From Scatomorpha sp964367935 (GTDB lineage Bacteria; Bacillota; Clostridia; Oscillospirales; Oscillospiraceae): DNA of 64,000 nucleotides. The first letter of the stretch is position 1. Each line of letters begins with the position of its first letter. Below, one piece after another: positions 1-7,865 of the stretch. The stretch spans positions 155,120 through 219,119 of the forward strand of contig CAYIYZ010000003.1 of NCBI GenBank assembly GCA_964367935.1, given 5' to 3'. Under the pieces are notes generated by a model that did not search any database, was not told the origin of the DNA, and saw nothing but the letters and a program-made list of their open reading frames with translations. The translations under genes and the position numbers were made by a program.

Positions 1-1
1 C

Positions 2-1048
2 GAAAGATTTCTAGTACTCAGACGTGTCATCGACGGCGACCCCTTGACTGTTATCTATGAGCAATTTATATTGCCCGGTATACGCGATGTCATAGGCGAC
101 AAATATAATATCAGTATGTCTTTCGGAAATGTTATCGTCAATAATCCAAAGGATAGCATTACCAATGTTATAGGACGTGCCGATAATGCGAGATCAAAGG
201 GTAAGGGACAGCATGTAACCACTTTCATCACATATGACGAGGCTATGGGCAAGCTGTACGACGATAGAATAAACTTCACTTTCCGTATGGAACAGGCGCT
301 AGCCGATAGGGAGTTTTTCGTCGTATATCAGCCTAAGATCGACTTTGGCAGCCTACAAATTGGCGGCGCTGAGGCTCTCGTGCGTTGGAAGCCCAGACTG
401 GGTGACATGATCTATCCCGATGCTTTCATACCCGTCTTTGAGGGAAACGGCTTCATTTCTAACCTTGACATGTACGTTTTGGAGGAAGTCTGTAAGTTTA
501 TCATAAGAAACGGCAGAGCAGTCAACCTTCCGCGTATCTCAGTTAACCTCTCTGCCTTCTCTATCACAGATAACACCATAATCACTCGTATTAGCGACAT
601 CATTGACAGGCATGGCGTTAGAACTAATGAGATTGAATTTGAAGTCACAGAGAGTGCCATAATAGGTGACGAGTCAAAGTTCCTGCAGAGAGTTAAACAG
701 CTCAAAAAGCTCGGTTTCCACATTTCCATAGACGATTTCGGCGCCGGTGTTTCCTCTCTCAACAGGCTCAGTTCAATAGAGGCAGATGTACTCAAACTTG
801 ATAAGGCTTTCTTCGATCTTAAGGATCAAGGTGGCAAGAGTAATGTCGTGGTAGCCGATGTAATCAGCATGGCAAAACATCTTGACATGCTGGTTGTTGC
901 CGAGGGTGTTGAAACCTTTGCTCAAGCACTCTGGCTGAGAGAAATTAAATGTGATTTCGCTCAGGGTTACTACTTCGAGAAACCTATGTCAGCAGATGAC
1001 TTCTTGGAACTTCTCTCTTATAACAGAACCTATGAAATAAAGCCATAA
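2..1048 (+). CDS. EAL-domain cyclic-di-GMP phosphodiesterase, 5'-truncated by window edge
   Basis: The reading frame is open from base 2, so the N-terminus lies outside the window; the TTG at 44 is probably not the real start. Counting from that TTG, residues 1-75 resemble the end of a degenerate GGDEF domain and residues 80-325 are an EAL domain, which hydrolyses cyclic di-GMP to pGpG. The catalytic set is visible: EALVRW (110-115), Asn168, Glu200, the DDFG loop at 240-243, Lys261, Glu287 and Gln307, so activity is likely. It ends just before a strong hairpin. The upstream domains, probably sensory, cannot be seen. Family is certain; substrate activity is inferred from intact motifs. Confidence 0.93.
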   Translation, partial: ERFLVLRRVIDGDPLTVIYEQFILPGIRDVIGDKYNISMSFGNVIVNNPKDSITNVIGRADNARSKGKGQHVTTFITYDEAMGKLYDDRINFTFRMEQALADREFFVVYQPKIDFGSLQIGGAEALVRWKPRLGDMIYPDAFIPVFEGNGFISNLDMYVLEEVCKFIIRNGRAVNLPRISVNLSAFSITDNTIITRISDIIDRHGVRTNEIEFEVTESAIIGDESKFLQRVKQLKKLGFHISIDDFGAGVSSLNRLSSIEADVLKLDKAFFDLKDQGGKSNVVVADVISMAKHLDMLVVAEGVETFAQALWLREIKCDFAQGYYFEKPMSADDFLELLSYNRTYEIKP

Positions 1049-1058
1049 GAACACAAAT

Positions 1059-1088
1059 ACACCGTACAAACATTAGTTTGTACGGTGT
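1059..1088 (+). terminator. Terminator hairpin after EAL gene
   Basis: A perfect 13-bp inverted repeat (ACACCGTACAAAC, loop ATTA, then its complement) begins 10 bases after the EAL stop codon. It is followed by an AT-rich but not pure-T tail. It fits a terminator for the plus-strand gene. Confidence 0.7.
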
Positions 1089-1114
1089 ATTACATTATTA
1101 GATGGTTTGTAATA

Positions 1115-1145
1115 AAAGAAACGGGTAGACCTTAGGTCTACCCGT
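1115..1145 (-). terminator. Rho-independent terminator of rpsU
   Basis: An 11-bp stem (ACGGGTAGACC, loop TTA) lies downstream of rpsU on the minus strand. It is followed in that direction by a T-rich tract (TTCTTTTATTA). It faces the EAL terminator, so the two convergent genes are separated by back-to-back hairpins. Confidence 0.75.
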
Positions 1146-1168
1146 ATTACTTTTTAAGAAGTGCGCCC

Positions 1169-1354
1169 TTAATTGTAGCGCTTACTCTTATTCTTGCGTG
1201 CTGCCTCTGATTTCTTACGGCGCTTCACGCTTGGGCTTTGATAATACTCCTTCTTGCGCAAATCGGACATTACGCCTGCCTTTGCACAACTCCTCTTAAA
1301 ACGCTTCAGCGCGTTATCAAGAGACTCGTTTTCTTTAATGTGTATCTCTGACAT
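1169..1354 (-). CDS. rpsU: 30S ribosomal protein S21
   Basis: A small basic protein of 61 residues whose sequence (starting MSEIHIKENESLDNALKRFKR) matches bacterial S21, a late-assembling 30S subunit protein needed for efficient initiation. The start at 1354 is chosen because GGAGGGAGGG sits at the right distance upstream; a longer frame from 1381 would start inside the leader. The C-terminus is rich in Lys/Arg, as in the family. It has its own consensus promoter and terminator, so it is monocistronic and independent of leuS upstream. Confidence 0.95.
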   Translation of the reverse strand: MSEIHIKENESLDNALKRFKRSCAKAGVMSDLRKKEYYQSPSVKRRKKSEAARKNKSKRYN

Positions 1355-1412
1355 TTCGTTCCCTCCCTCCGAATGCACCATGCGGTGCTAAGGGCTTCTC
1401 AAGCCGTGGTGT
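1355..1412 (-). promoter_or_regulatory. rpsU 5' leader with two small hairpins
   Basis: Between the predicted transcription start and the rpsU start codon there are about 57 bases with two inverted repeats, GGCTT-gag-AAGCC and GCACC-gcat-GGTGC, ending next to the ribosome binding site. Leaders of ribosomal protein genes are often autoregulatory; here this is only a possibility. Confidence 0.35.
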
Positions 1413-1418
1413 CCTCTT

Positions 1419-1447
1419 ATTATACGTTTTTTACCACACAATGTCAA
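1419..1447 (-). promoter_or_regulatory. Consensus sigma-A promoter of rpsU
   Basis: The minus strand reads TTGACA (1447-1442), a 17-base spacer, and TATAAT (1424-1419): a perfect match to the housekeeping consensus. It lies 16 bases after the leuS stop codon. Confidence 0.92.
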
Positions 1448-1463
1448 GAGAAACTGTCACTTA

Positions 1464-3875
1464 TTACTTTATTATAATATTAACAAGTTTATTCTTGATC
1501 ACTATAGTCTTCACCACTTGCTTGCCCTCTGTCTGCTTTTGTATCTTCGCGTCGGATAAAGCCGCCTGTATCGCAACGTCCTCCGCACAGTCCGTGGGGA
1601 CTACCACAGCACTGCGCAATTTGCCGTTTACCTGTACCGCTATCTCCGTCTGCGCATCTACTGTCTTTGCCTCATCATACTCTGGCCATGTCGCTTCACT
1701 CGCCTTACCACTAAAGCCCTGACGCTCCCATAGTTCCTCTGCTATATGCGGCGCAAACGGTGACAGCATGGTCAGAAGTGCCTTAACGTCACCCCTCGAC
1801 GGCGCCGTATCAGAGAACTCGTTTATCATCGCCATCATCGTCGCTATGGCCGTATTGAACTTCATCTGCTCTATATCGTCGCCAATCTTCTTTATCGCCT
1901 TGTGTATCATCTTCTCATGGCGCTGTGAATAGCTCTCGTCCTTGCCGTCCTTGCGTGCCTCACAAATGGACCAGACCCTATCCAGAAAACGCTTACAACC
2001 CTTAACAGCATTGTCAGACCACGGCGCCGTCTTCTCGAAGTCGCCTATGAACATGATATACAGACGCAAAGTGTCCGCTCCGTACACACGTACTATATCG
2101 TTCGGGTTTACCACGTTGCCTCTCGACTTCGACATCTTATCGCCCGTCTCACCCAAGATCATGCCGTGGCTCGTACGCTTCTTATACGGCTCCTTAGTCG
2201 GTAACACGTCTATGTCGAACAAAAACTTATGCCAGAATCTTGAGTACAACAGATGCAAGGTCGTATGCTCCATACCTCCGTTATACCAGTCAACACAATC
2301 CCAATAGTCAAGCGCCTCCTGTGATACTGCTGCCGTATCGCAGTCAGGGCTCATATACCTCAAGAAGTACCAGCATGAACCTGCCCAGTTAGGCATTGTA
2401 TCTGTCTCACGCTCAGCCGCAGCTCCGCATTTCGGGCACTCGCATTCAACCCATTCACGGATCTTTGCTAAAGGACTCTCGCCCGTATCCGTAGGCTCAT
2501 AGCTCTCCACATCGGGAAGCAGTAGCGGTAACTCACTCTCGTCCATAGGCACCCAACCGCAAGTCGGACAATTAATGAGCGGAATGGGCTCACCCCAATA
2601 CCTCTGACGTGAGAATACCCAGTCACGCAGCTTATAGTTTACCCTGTTCTCGCCAAGACCCTTATCCGCAAGCCACTCACTTATCTTCACTATACCGTCT
2701 TTTACACTCAAACCATTTAAAAAGCCGGAGTTAACAAGTATAGCACTATCATCTTTTGAAATAAACGCTTCCTTCTCTATATCGCCACCGGATACGACCT
2801 CTATTATAGGTAGCCCAAACGCCTTCGCAAACTCCCAGTCACGCTGATCGTGACCCGGAACGCCCATAATAGCACCCGTTCCATAGCTAGCCAACACATA
2901 GTCAGATATGAAGATGGGTATCTCGTCGCCCGTTACCGGGTTTATCGCACTTACACCCTCTATCCTTACGCCTGTCTTGTCCTTCATGAGCTCTGTGCGC
3001 TCAAAGTCAGACTTCCGGCCAGCCTCAACTATATATGCACGCACCGCTTCCTTATTCTCTATGGTGTCCATCCACTTGTCCATATACATGTGCTCAGGGC
3101 TCACTACCATATACGTAGCACCGAACAGCGTGTCAGGTCTCGTCGTAAACACTCGCAACACGTCGCCTGTCGTCGTACTGAAATCAACGTCCGCACCCGT
3201 GCTCCTACCTATCCAGTTCTTCTGCTGTACCGTCACTCGCTCTATGAAGTCCAAGTCGTCCAAATCGTCTATAAGACGCTGCGCATACTTCGTAATAGCC
3301 AGCATCCACTGACTCTTTTCCTTCTTCACAACATCACTGCTGCAACGCTCACACACGCCGTTTACAACTTCCTCATTAGCCAGCACTATTTTACAGGATG
3401 TGCACCAGTTAACGGGCATGGAATGCTTATACGCAAGACCCTGCTTATAAAACTGAAGGAATATCCACTGCGTCCACTTATAGTAATCGGGATCTGTGGT
3501 GTCCACTACCCTGTCCCAGTCAAAAGAGAAACCGAGCATCTTAAGTTGCTCTGTAAACAGCTTTATATTACGTTTCGTTACCTCTCTCGGGTGCATGTGG
3601 TTTTTTATCGCATAGTTCTCCGTCGGCAAACCGAAAGCGTCAAAACCTATGGGAAACAGCACATTATAGCCTTGCTTTCTCTTCTTTCTCGCAACTATGT
3701 CCATAGCCGTATAGGGACGTGTATGCCCTACATGCAATCCGTCGCCCGAAGGATAAGGGAACTCCACCAAGGGGTAAAACTTAGGCTTATCTCCGCCCGT
3801 CACCGCCCTAAAAGGTTTCGTCTCTTCCCATATGTCCTGCCACTTCTTCTCTATTTCTTTAAACTCGTACTTCAA
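1464..3875 (-). CDS. leuS: Leucyl-tRNA synthetase
   Basis: Class I aminoacyl-tRNA synthetase that charges tRNA-Leu. The Rossmann signature appears as HVGHTRPYTAMD near residue 50 and the second signature as GDKMSKSRGN near residue 580; between them the CP1 editing domain carries the Thr-rich TTRPDTLFGATY segment. A Cys cluster (NWCTSCKIVLANEEV... CERC) is the zinc-binding insert. The start is the TTG at 3875, with AGGGAG upstream, giving 803 residues, the usual length; the longer open frame to 3977 runs into an unrelated structured leader. No terminator is visible before the rpsU promoter. Confidence 0.97.
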   Translation of the reverse strand: MKYEFKEIEKKWQDIWEETKPFRAVTGGDKPKFYPLVEFPYPSGDGLHVGHTRPYTAMDIVARKKRKQGYNVLFPIGFDAFGLPTENYAIKNHMHPREVTKRNIKLFTEQLKMLGFSFDWDRVVDTTDPDYYKWTQWIFLQFYKQGLAYKHSMPVNWCTSCKIVLANEEVVNGVCERCSSDVVKKEKSQWMLAITKYAQRLIDDLDDLDFIERVTVQQKNWIGRSTGADVDFSTTTGDVLRVFTTRPDTLFGATYMVVSPEHMYMDKWMDTIENKEAVRAYIVEAGRKSDFERTELMKDKTGVRIEGVSAINPVTGDEIPIFISDYVLASYGTGAIMGVPGHDQRDWEFAKAFGLPIIEVVSGGDIEKEAFISKDDSAILVNSGFLNGLSVKDGIVKISEWLADKGLGENRVNYKLRDWVFSRQRYWGEPIPLINCPTCGWVPMDESELPLLLPDVESYEPTDTGESPLAKIREWVECECPKCGAAAERETDTMPNWAGSCWYFLRYMSPDCDTAAVSQEALDYWDCVDWYNGGMEHTTLHLLYSRFWHKFLFDIDVLPTKEPYKKRTSHGMILGETGDKMSKSRGNVVNPNDIVRVYGADTLRLYIMFIGDFEKTAPWSDNAVKGCKRFLDRVWSICEARKDGKDESYSQRHEKMIHKAIKKIGDDIEQMKFNTAIATMMAMINEFSDTAPSRGDVKALLTMLSPFAPHIAEELWERQGFSGKASEATWPEYDEAKTVDAQTEIAVQVNGKLRSAVVVPTDCAEDVAIQAALSDAKIQKQTEGKQVVKTIVIKNKLVNIIIK

Positions 3876-3884
3876 CTTATTTCT

Positions 3885-4100
3885 CTCCCTAATTTTTAGT
3901 CTGGCGCAAAACAGGTTTTTCGCCAATTTCGAGGTTCTCGGCTTTCGAGCCTCGATAGGTATCTTCGTCGGGTACACGCCCCTCCTCAGATGAAATTAAA
4001 CATTTTTCAAAAATCAGACCAGGCAACTCGCCGTGATTTTTGAAAATCTTTGCTCGGCAAAAGACGAGGGCTTGGTGCCACGCCTCTTTTGACAAGCATT
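3885..4100 (-). other. Structured element of unknown nature in the leuS leader
   Basis: About 215 bases between rsfS and leuS are packed with inverted repeats. In minus-strand order: a stem CAAAAGA/TCTTTTG around GTGGCACC; a long stem formed by GATTTTTGAAAA and its complement 40 bases earlier; and CGAGG-CTCG-aaag-CCGAG-aaCCTCG. One frame stays open for 68 codons (4095-3889) but starts with TTG, lacks a ribosome binding site and recalls no protein family, so it is probably not translated. The part around GTGGCACC...CTCGTC resembles a T-box antiterminator, but no room exists for the tRNA-binding Stem I. It may be a small mobile repeat or a regulatory RNA. Confidence 0.45.
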
Positions 4101-4122
4101 AATATTGTTTTATATTTCTGAT

Positions 4123-4140
4123 GGCCCTCTATTGAGGGCC
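4123..4140 (-). other. Hairpin over the rsfS stop codon
   Basis: GGCCCTC-aata-GAGGGCC forms a 7-bp GC-rich stem whose loop contains part of the rsfS stop codon. The sequence after it on the minus strand is AT-rich but has no T-run, so it is a weak terminator at best and might rather be a processing or mRNA-stabilising hairpin. Confidence 0.45.
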
Positions 4141-4491
4141 TATAAGGGATGAGACATCAATACTTTCAGCGTCGCTCCACAGTCTCTCCAAAGCGTAAAA
4201 CTCACGTGTTTCCTCTACAAAAATGTGTAGTATCACACAGCCGTAATCTAATAGCACCCAACCACCGGAACGGTAGCCTTCCCTACTCAAATGACGCTCG
4301 TCACGCTCTTCCATATGTCGCTCAACTTCATCTGTCAAGCTCTTTATGTGCGTTGAAGAACTCGCCGTGCACATAACGAAATAGTCTGCAACTACCGTTA
4401 AATCGCTCGTACGTAGTACCTCTATATTCTTTGCCTTCTTCTCTACCAGTGCTTTTATGCACTCCTCCATTACTTCCTTCGGAGTTAACAT
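4129..4491 (-). CDS. rsfS: Ribosomal silencing factor RsfS (Iojap family)
   Basis: A 120-residue RsfS/YbeB/Iojap protein, which binds L14 on the 50S subunit and blocks subunit joining when nutrients are scarce. Visible family motifs are DLTVVADYFVMCTASSSTH in the first third and GGWVLLDYGCVILHIF followed by EETREFYALERLW near the end. The start at 4491 overlaps the lcp stop as TAATG and has GGAGG ten bases upstream; a start at 4509 lies inside lcp. It is the last gene of the long dprA-to-rsfS string, and its coupling to nadD and lcp is common in Firmicutes. Confidence 0.95.
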   Translation of the reverse strand: MLTPKEVMEECIKALVEKKAKNIEVLRTSDLTVVADYFVMCTASSSTHIKSLTDEVERHMEERDERHLSREGYRSGGWVLLDYGCVILHIFVEETREFYALERLWSDAESIDVSSLIGPQ

Positions 4492-5762
4492 TAATACCCT
4501 TCCTCCCATATCTTTTCATCTTCATCATAGCCCTTAAAGGACTCTATCCCACCGTTTATATAACCCTGCGTGCCCTCCAAGGTCTCTCCGTTACTGTAAA
4601 GCATATCTATATGCGTCCTCGTAATCTCTTCCGTGAAGGGATTTAACTGCGTATTCACCAGCTCAAGCCAGTTATCCACATAGGGTATACAATATCCCTC
4701 GCCGTACACCGTGCCCCAGTAGTTTGCCGGCAAGGTACTAAATTGTATGCCGCTCACATCAAGCTTCAAAAACTCCTGCGCATAGAACAATAAATTGCCC
4801 GTTGTCACATTCGTCTCCACTTCCTCTTCATATACCTCGAGCATCTGTGCTATGTTCGGTATATTGCCCAAGGATAGCATCTGCTCCGCCAATGCCATCA
4901 TCAAATCCTGCTGTACATCTATCCTATCTATATCGCCACCCGGATAAGTCGTGCCATTTGTGCTGTACCTATAGCGCATCACCTGCACCGCCTGCTCTCC
5001 GTTTAGCTTCTGATAACCCGCCTCTATATCTATATAGAGATCCTGTACATAGTCCTCATACTGCATATCCACCGGTACATCGAACCACACGCCGCCTATA
5101 GCTTCTACCAAAGACGCTACCGTGTCAACATCCACCAGAGCGTAGCTGTCTACCCTGTAGCCCATCATATCCTCCAAAGCATCAAGTAAAGGCTCCATGC
5201 CGTCATGTCCGTTATTTACCGCTGCAGGATAAATGTAATTTATCTTCTTTATGTTGTAGCCTGTGTTGACAAGCGTATCTCGTGGTATGCTCACCACATT
5301 CAAAGCGCCCGACTCCGTGTCAAGCATTCCCACCAAAATGGTGTCCGTACTGCCCGACTGTACATCCGTGCCCACTATCGCAAAGGTATATGTGCCCTCC
5401 CTGCGACCGTCCGCCACCGAAGGTGCATCTATTTGCTCTAAAGGATTCGCCGTGGGGGGAATATTGCCATGCCCCTCACCTGTATTCGGGTTCAGCTCAT
5501 CTGTCGCTATTGTCGGTGCCTCCGTCATAAAATATATAGCCGCAAAAGCTCCGCCGCCCAATAGTGCTACCACTAGCAAAAGTCCCAAGGTGAAACGCAA
5601 CCATCTACGATTTGCTCTGCGCTCCTCCTTCTCCATATAACGTGTCGGCTCCTGTCTCGGACGCTGTCCGTAACTGCCTTTTACATCTCGTGGTTTTTCT
5701 GCTACGACACGGCTCTCACTCTTTGCATGTTTTGAGTCTTTCTTGTTTCCGAATAGTGCCAT
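4491..5762 (-). CDS. LytR-CpsA-Psr family cell-wall glycopolymer ligase
   Basis: A 423-residue LCP protein. A basic cytoplasmic segment (1-53) is followed by one membrane helix (about 54-76) and a long extracytoplasmic domain. The LCP core is recognisable as TFAIVGTDVQSGSTDTILVGML, then VSIPRDTLVN and INYIYPAAVNNG, with MRYRYS and GGDIDRIDVQQD further on; the conserved Arg and Asp residues bind the polyprenyl pyrophosphate substrate. Such enzymes attach teichoic acids or other glycopolymers to peptidoglycan. Start ATG is two bases after the nadD stop with GGAAGG upstream. The last 100 residues are not recognised. The precise polymer is unknown. Confidence 0.93.
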   Translation of the reverse strand: MALFGNKKDSKHAKSESRVVAEKPRDVKGSYGQRPRQEPTRYMEKEERRANRRWLRFTLGLLLVVALLGGGAFAAIYFMTEAPTIATDELNPNTGEGHGNIPPTANPLEQIDAPSVADGRREGTYTFAIVGTDVQSGSTDTILVGMLDTESGALNVVSIPRDTLVNTGYNIKKINYIYPAAVNNGHDGMEPLLDALEDMMGYRVDSYALVDVDTVASLVEAIGGVWFDVPVDMQYEDYVQDLYIDIEAGYQKLNGEQAVQVMRYRYSTNGTTYPGGDIDRIDVQQDLMMALAEQMLSLGNIPNIAQMLEVYEEEVETNVTTGNLLFYAQEFLKLDVSGIQFSTLPANYWGTVYGEGYCIPYVDNWLELVNTQLNPFTEEITRTHIDMLYSNGETLEGTQGYINGGIESFKGYDEDEKIWEEGY

Positions 5763-6926
5763 CTACTCTTCCTTCCCGTAGTATGAAAGTGCCTCTATAC
5801 TGTTTTTGTGCAGCTTACCGCCACTTCGCCTAACACCCTCCACCGAGAGCTGTATCCCGAGTCCCATCGCCGCATCTATATCGCTGTAGGAAAGAGCCCT
5901 AAGCTCTGTAACCTCAGCAAACGTGCGTGTCTCCTCTATATAGTCCGCCAAGTACAGTATCTTCTCTAACAAACTCATATTCGCACGACCCGTCGTATGC
6001 CACCATATAGCCTCATACACCTCATCGCACACACCAAACAAGGCACGCGCAAGCACCGCACCTGTCTTTGCATGTAGGAGCTTATAGTTCTCTCTCTCAA
6101 CGCTGTCGATTATAATACCATACTCTTCACAAATAATCAACTGCTCCCTAGCGCCCAATTTCTTCGTTATATCATGCAGTATACCTGCCTCCGCTGCCAA
6201 GTTCACATCAGCTCCCCAGCGCTCTGCCAAGCTTACCGCCGCCTTCTCACAACCTGCCACATGTCTTATTCTACCCTCTGCGTGCATTTTATAAGCACGC
6301 TCACGCAACCATTTGAAATTCGGTGCCGCTTTATAGTGGCGCTTACTTATTATGCGCTCGTACACAGCTGCGTCCAAATGCTCCACTCCCTGCCTATTTC
6401 TCAGTTCATCCCTTATCTCACTCGATGACATTGGTAGTGGTTCCGTACTGATAAACTCTATATCCGCTGCGTAGCGCTCTCTTAAATACTTTGCGTGGGC
6501 GACTATCTTTTCATCCTCGCCCTCTTCTCTTGCAAGTACTGCAAGCTTTACTTCCTGTAACAGCCTCTCGAATTCACGCCATTTCTCAAAGTACAGTAAC
6601 ATATCCGTGCCTATAAGCAAAGTTACCGTACTGCCCTTATATTGCTGTTTTATACTCGCCACTGTCTGATATGTATAGCTCGCTCCACCACGTACTACCT
6701 CTATATCCGAGACGATCGCCTCAGGCATAGCGGAAAACGCAAGCTGTGTCAACATAAGGCGCTCCATGGCGTTGGGACTGCCTTGCTCCAAGATTTTGTG
6801 TGGTGGGTCAGACGTTGGAATTACTAATAACTTCTCCGGTTTGATGGCTGCATACGCTTCCTCTGCCGCCTTCACATGCCCTAAATGCGGTGGATTAAAA
6901 CTACCGCCGTATACCAATATTTCCAT
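5763..6926 (-). CDS. nadD: Bifunctional NadD-YqeK: nicotinate-nucleotide adenylyltransferase fused to HD-domain hydrolase
   Basis: A 387-residue fusion. Residues 1-190 are NadD, making deamido-NAD from NaMN and ATP: GGSFNPPHLGHVK is the HxGH nucleotidyltransferase motif and PMSSSEIRDELR the ISSTxIR motif. Residues about 215-387 are a YqeK-type HD domain: RHVAGCEKAA, GILHDITKKLG (the HD pair), WWHTTGR and ADYIEETR supply the metal ligands. YqeK proteins hydrolyse diadenosine tetraphosphate symmetrically. In Bacillus these are separate neighbouring genes, so fusion is a credible coupling. No stop or frameshift separates the halves. GGTGGGGG precedes the ATG. Confidence 0.94.
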   Translation of the reverse strand: MEILVYGGSFNPPHLGHVKAAEEAYAAIKPEKLLVIPTSDPPHKILEQGSPNAMERLMLTQLAFSAMPEAIVSDIEVVRGGASYTYQTVASIKQQYKGSTVTLLIGTDMLLYFEKWREFERLLQEVKLAVLAREEGEDEKIVAHAKYLRERYAADIEFISTEPLPMSSSEIRDELRNRQGVEHLDAAVYERIISKRHYKAAPNFKWLRERAYKMHAEGRIRHVAGCEKAAVSLAERWGADVNLAAEAGILHDITKKLGAREQLIICEEYGIIIDSVERENYKLLHAKTGAVLARALFGVCDEVYEAIWWHTTGRANMSLLEKILYLADYIEETRTFAEVTELRALSYSDIDAAMGLGIQLSVEGVRRSGGKLHKNSIEALSYYGKEE

Positions 6927-6976
6927 ATTCCCCCACCTTTCTCTCTATTATTGGCGAAAAATCTGTTTTTCCCAGT

Positions 6977-7282
6977 TTATTTCTTTTTATTCTTCACAAG
7001 CTCAATCTTCGGATTTTCGCCGTTGCGCTTATAAAGCACAAACTTACTGCCTATAACCTGCACCTGCTCCGCTTTGCACGCCTCAGACAACTTATCGCAG
7101 GCCTCACGTGCCGTCAGCATCGAATTCTCTTGTACCTTGCACTTTATCAGTTCCCTCGCACGAAGTGCGTCCAAAGTAGACTTTACCACATTTTCCGTTA
7201 TGCCGTCCTTGCCTACATATACCACTGTATCCTCGTGTGTCGCCAGCGCTCTTAGCTGTGACCTCTGCTTACTTGTTAACAT
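6977..7282 (-). CDS. yhbY: YhbY-family CRM-domain RNA-binding protein
   Basis: A 101-residue single CRM domain protein. The hallmark KQRSQLRALA at residues 5-14 and the GxxG-type loop VGKDGITENVVK near residue 25 are present, with a basic C-terminus. YhbY associates with pre-50S particles, so a role in ribosome assembly is likely. It overlaps the end of rdgB by 14 bases, which suggests translational coupling. A GAGGGAAA site precedes the ATG. Confidence 0.92.
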   Translation of the reverse strand: MLTSKQRSQLRALATHEDTVVYVGKDGITENVVKSTLDALRARELIKCKVQENSMLTAREACDKLSEACKAEQVQVIGSKFVLYKRNGENPKIELVKNKKK

Positions 7283-7865
7283 CTCTTTCCCTCATCTTTT
7301 CTGCAATTATTCTTAGGGATTTACCCCTATGCGATATCTCATTTTTCTCATCCGCACTCATTTCAGCCATGGTGCGGCTCTCACCTACAGGTATGAACAT
7401 ACTGTCATACCCGAAACCACCTTCTCCACGTTCTTCTTGTGATATCTGACCCTCACAATACCCTTCCGCTTCCAAAGTCTCTCCATTTGCAAACACACAG
7501 GATATAGCAGATACAAAGCGTGCACTCCGCTCCGTCATGCCCTGCATATTCCTAAAAAGCAAGTTGCGCCTGTCCGCATCCGTGTCATCATGTCTACCCG
7601 TATAACGTGCGCTGTGTATGCCCGGCGCACCGCCCAAAGCGTCCACCGCCAAGCCCGAATCGTCCGCTATAGCCGCCATGCCTGTCTTGTCCGCTACCGC
7701 CTTCGCCTTTATATACGCATTTTCCGCAAAGGTAACGCCCGTCTCCTCAGGATCGGAGGTAACGCCCATTTCCGATAAAGACACTATCTCCACACCGCAA
7801 GGCGATAAAATCTCCCTAAACTCACGGAGCTTATGCGCATTATTCGTAGCAAGTATCATCCTCAT
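7269..7865 (-). CDS. rdgB: dITP/XTP pyrophosphatase (RdgB/HAM1 family)
   Basis: A 198-residue nucleotide-pool sanitation enzyme that hydrolyses dITP, dXTP and XTP to monophosphates, keeping deaminated purines out of DNA and RNA. Recognised by TNNAHKLREF at residues 6-15, ADDSGLAVDALGGAPGIHSARY near 66-87 and GEGGFGYDSMF plus the SHRGKS motif near the C-terminus. The start overlaps the ftsY stop as ATGA. Length is normal for the family. Confidence 0.96.
   Translation of the reverse strand: MRMILATNNAHKLREFREILSPCGVEIVSLSEMGVTSDPEETGVTFAENAYIKAKAVADKTGMAAIADDSGLAVDALGGAPGIHSARYTGRHDDTDADRRNLLFRNMQGMTERSARFVSAISCVFANGETLEAEGYCEGQISQEERGEGGFGYDSMFIPVGESRTMAEMSADEKNEISHRGKSLRIIAEKMRERDVNK

Noticed and set aside
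2850..3899. 349-codon plus-strand frame opposite leuS
   Set aside because: Antisense shadow: leuS is certain on the other strand and the translation is low-complexity with no family signature.
4035..4095. T-box riboswitch upstream of leuS
   Set aside because: GTGGCACC and CTCGTC resemble an antiterminator, but only about 30 bases separate it from rsfS, leaving no Stem I or specifier loop, and about 200 further bases separate it from leuS. Discriminator pairing (TGGC) also does not suit tRNA-Leu.
3889..4095. 68-codon minus-strand frame before leuS
   Set aside because: TTG start, no ribosome binding site, overlaps dense inverted repeats and no recognised family; likely chance.
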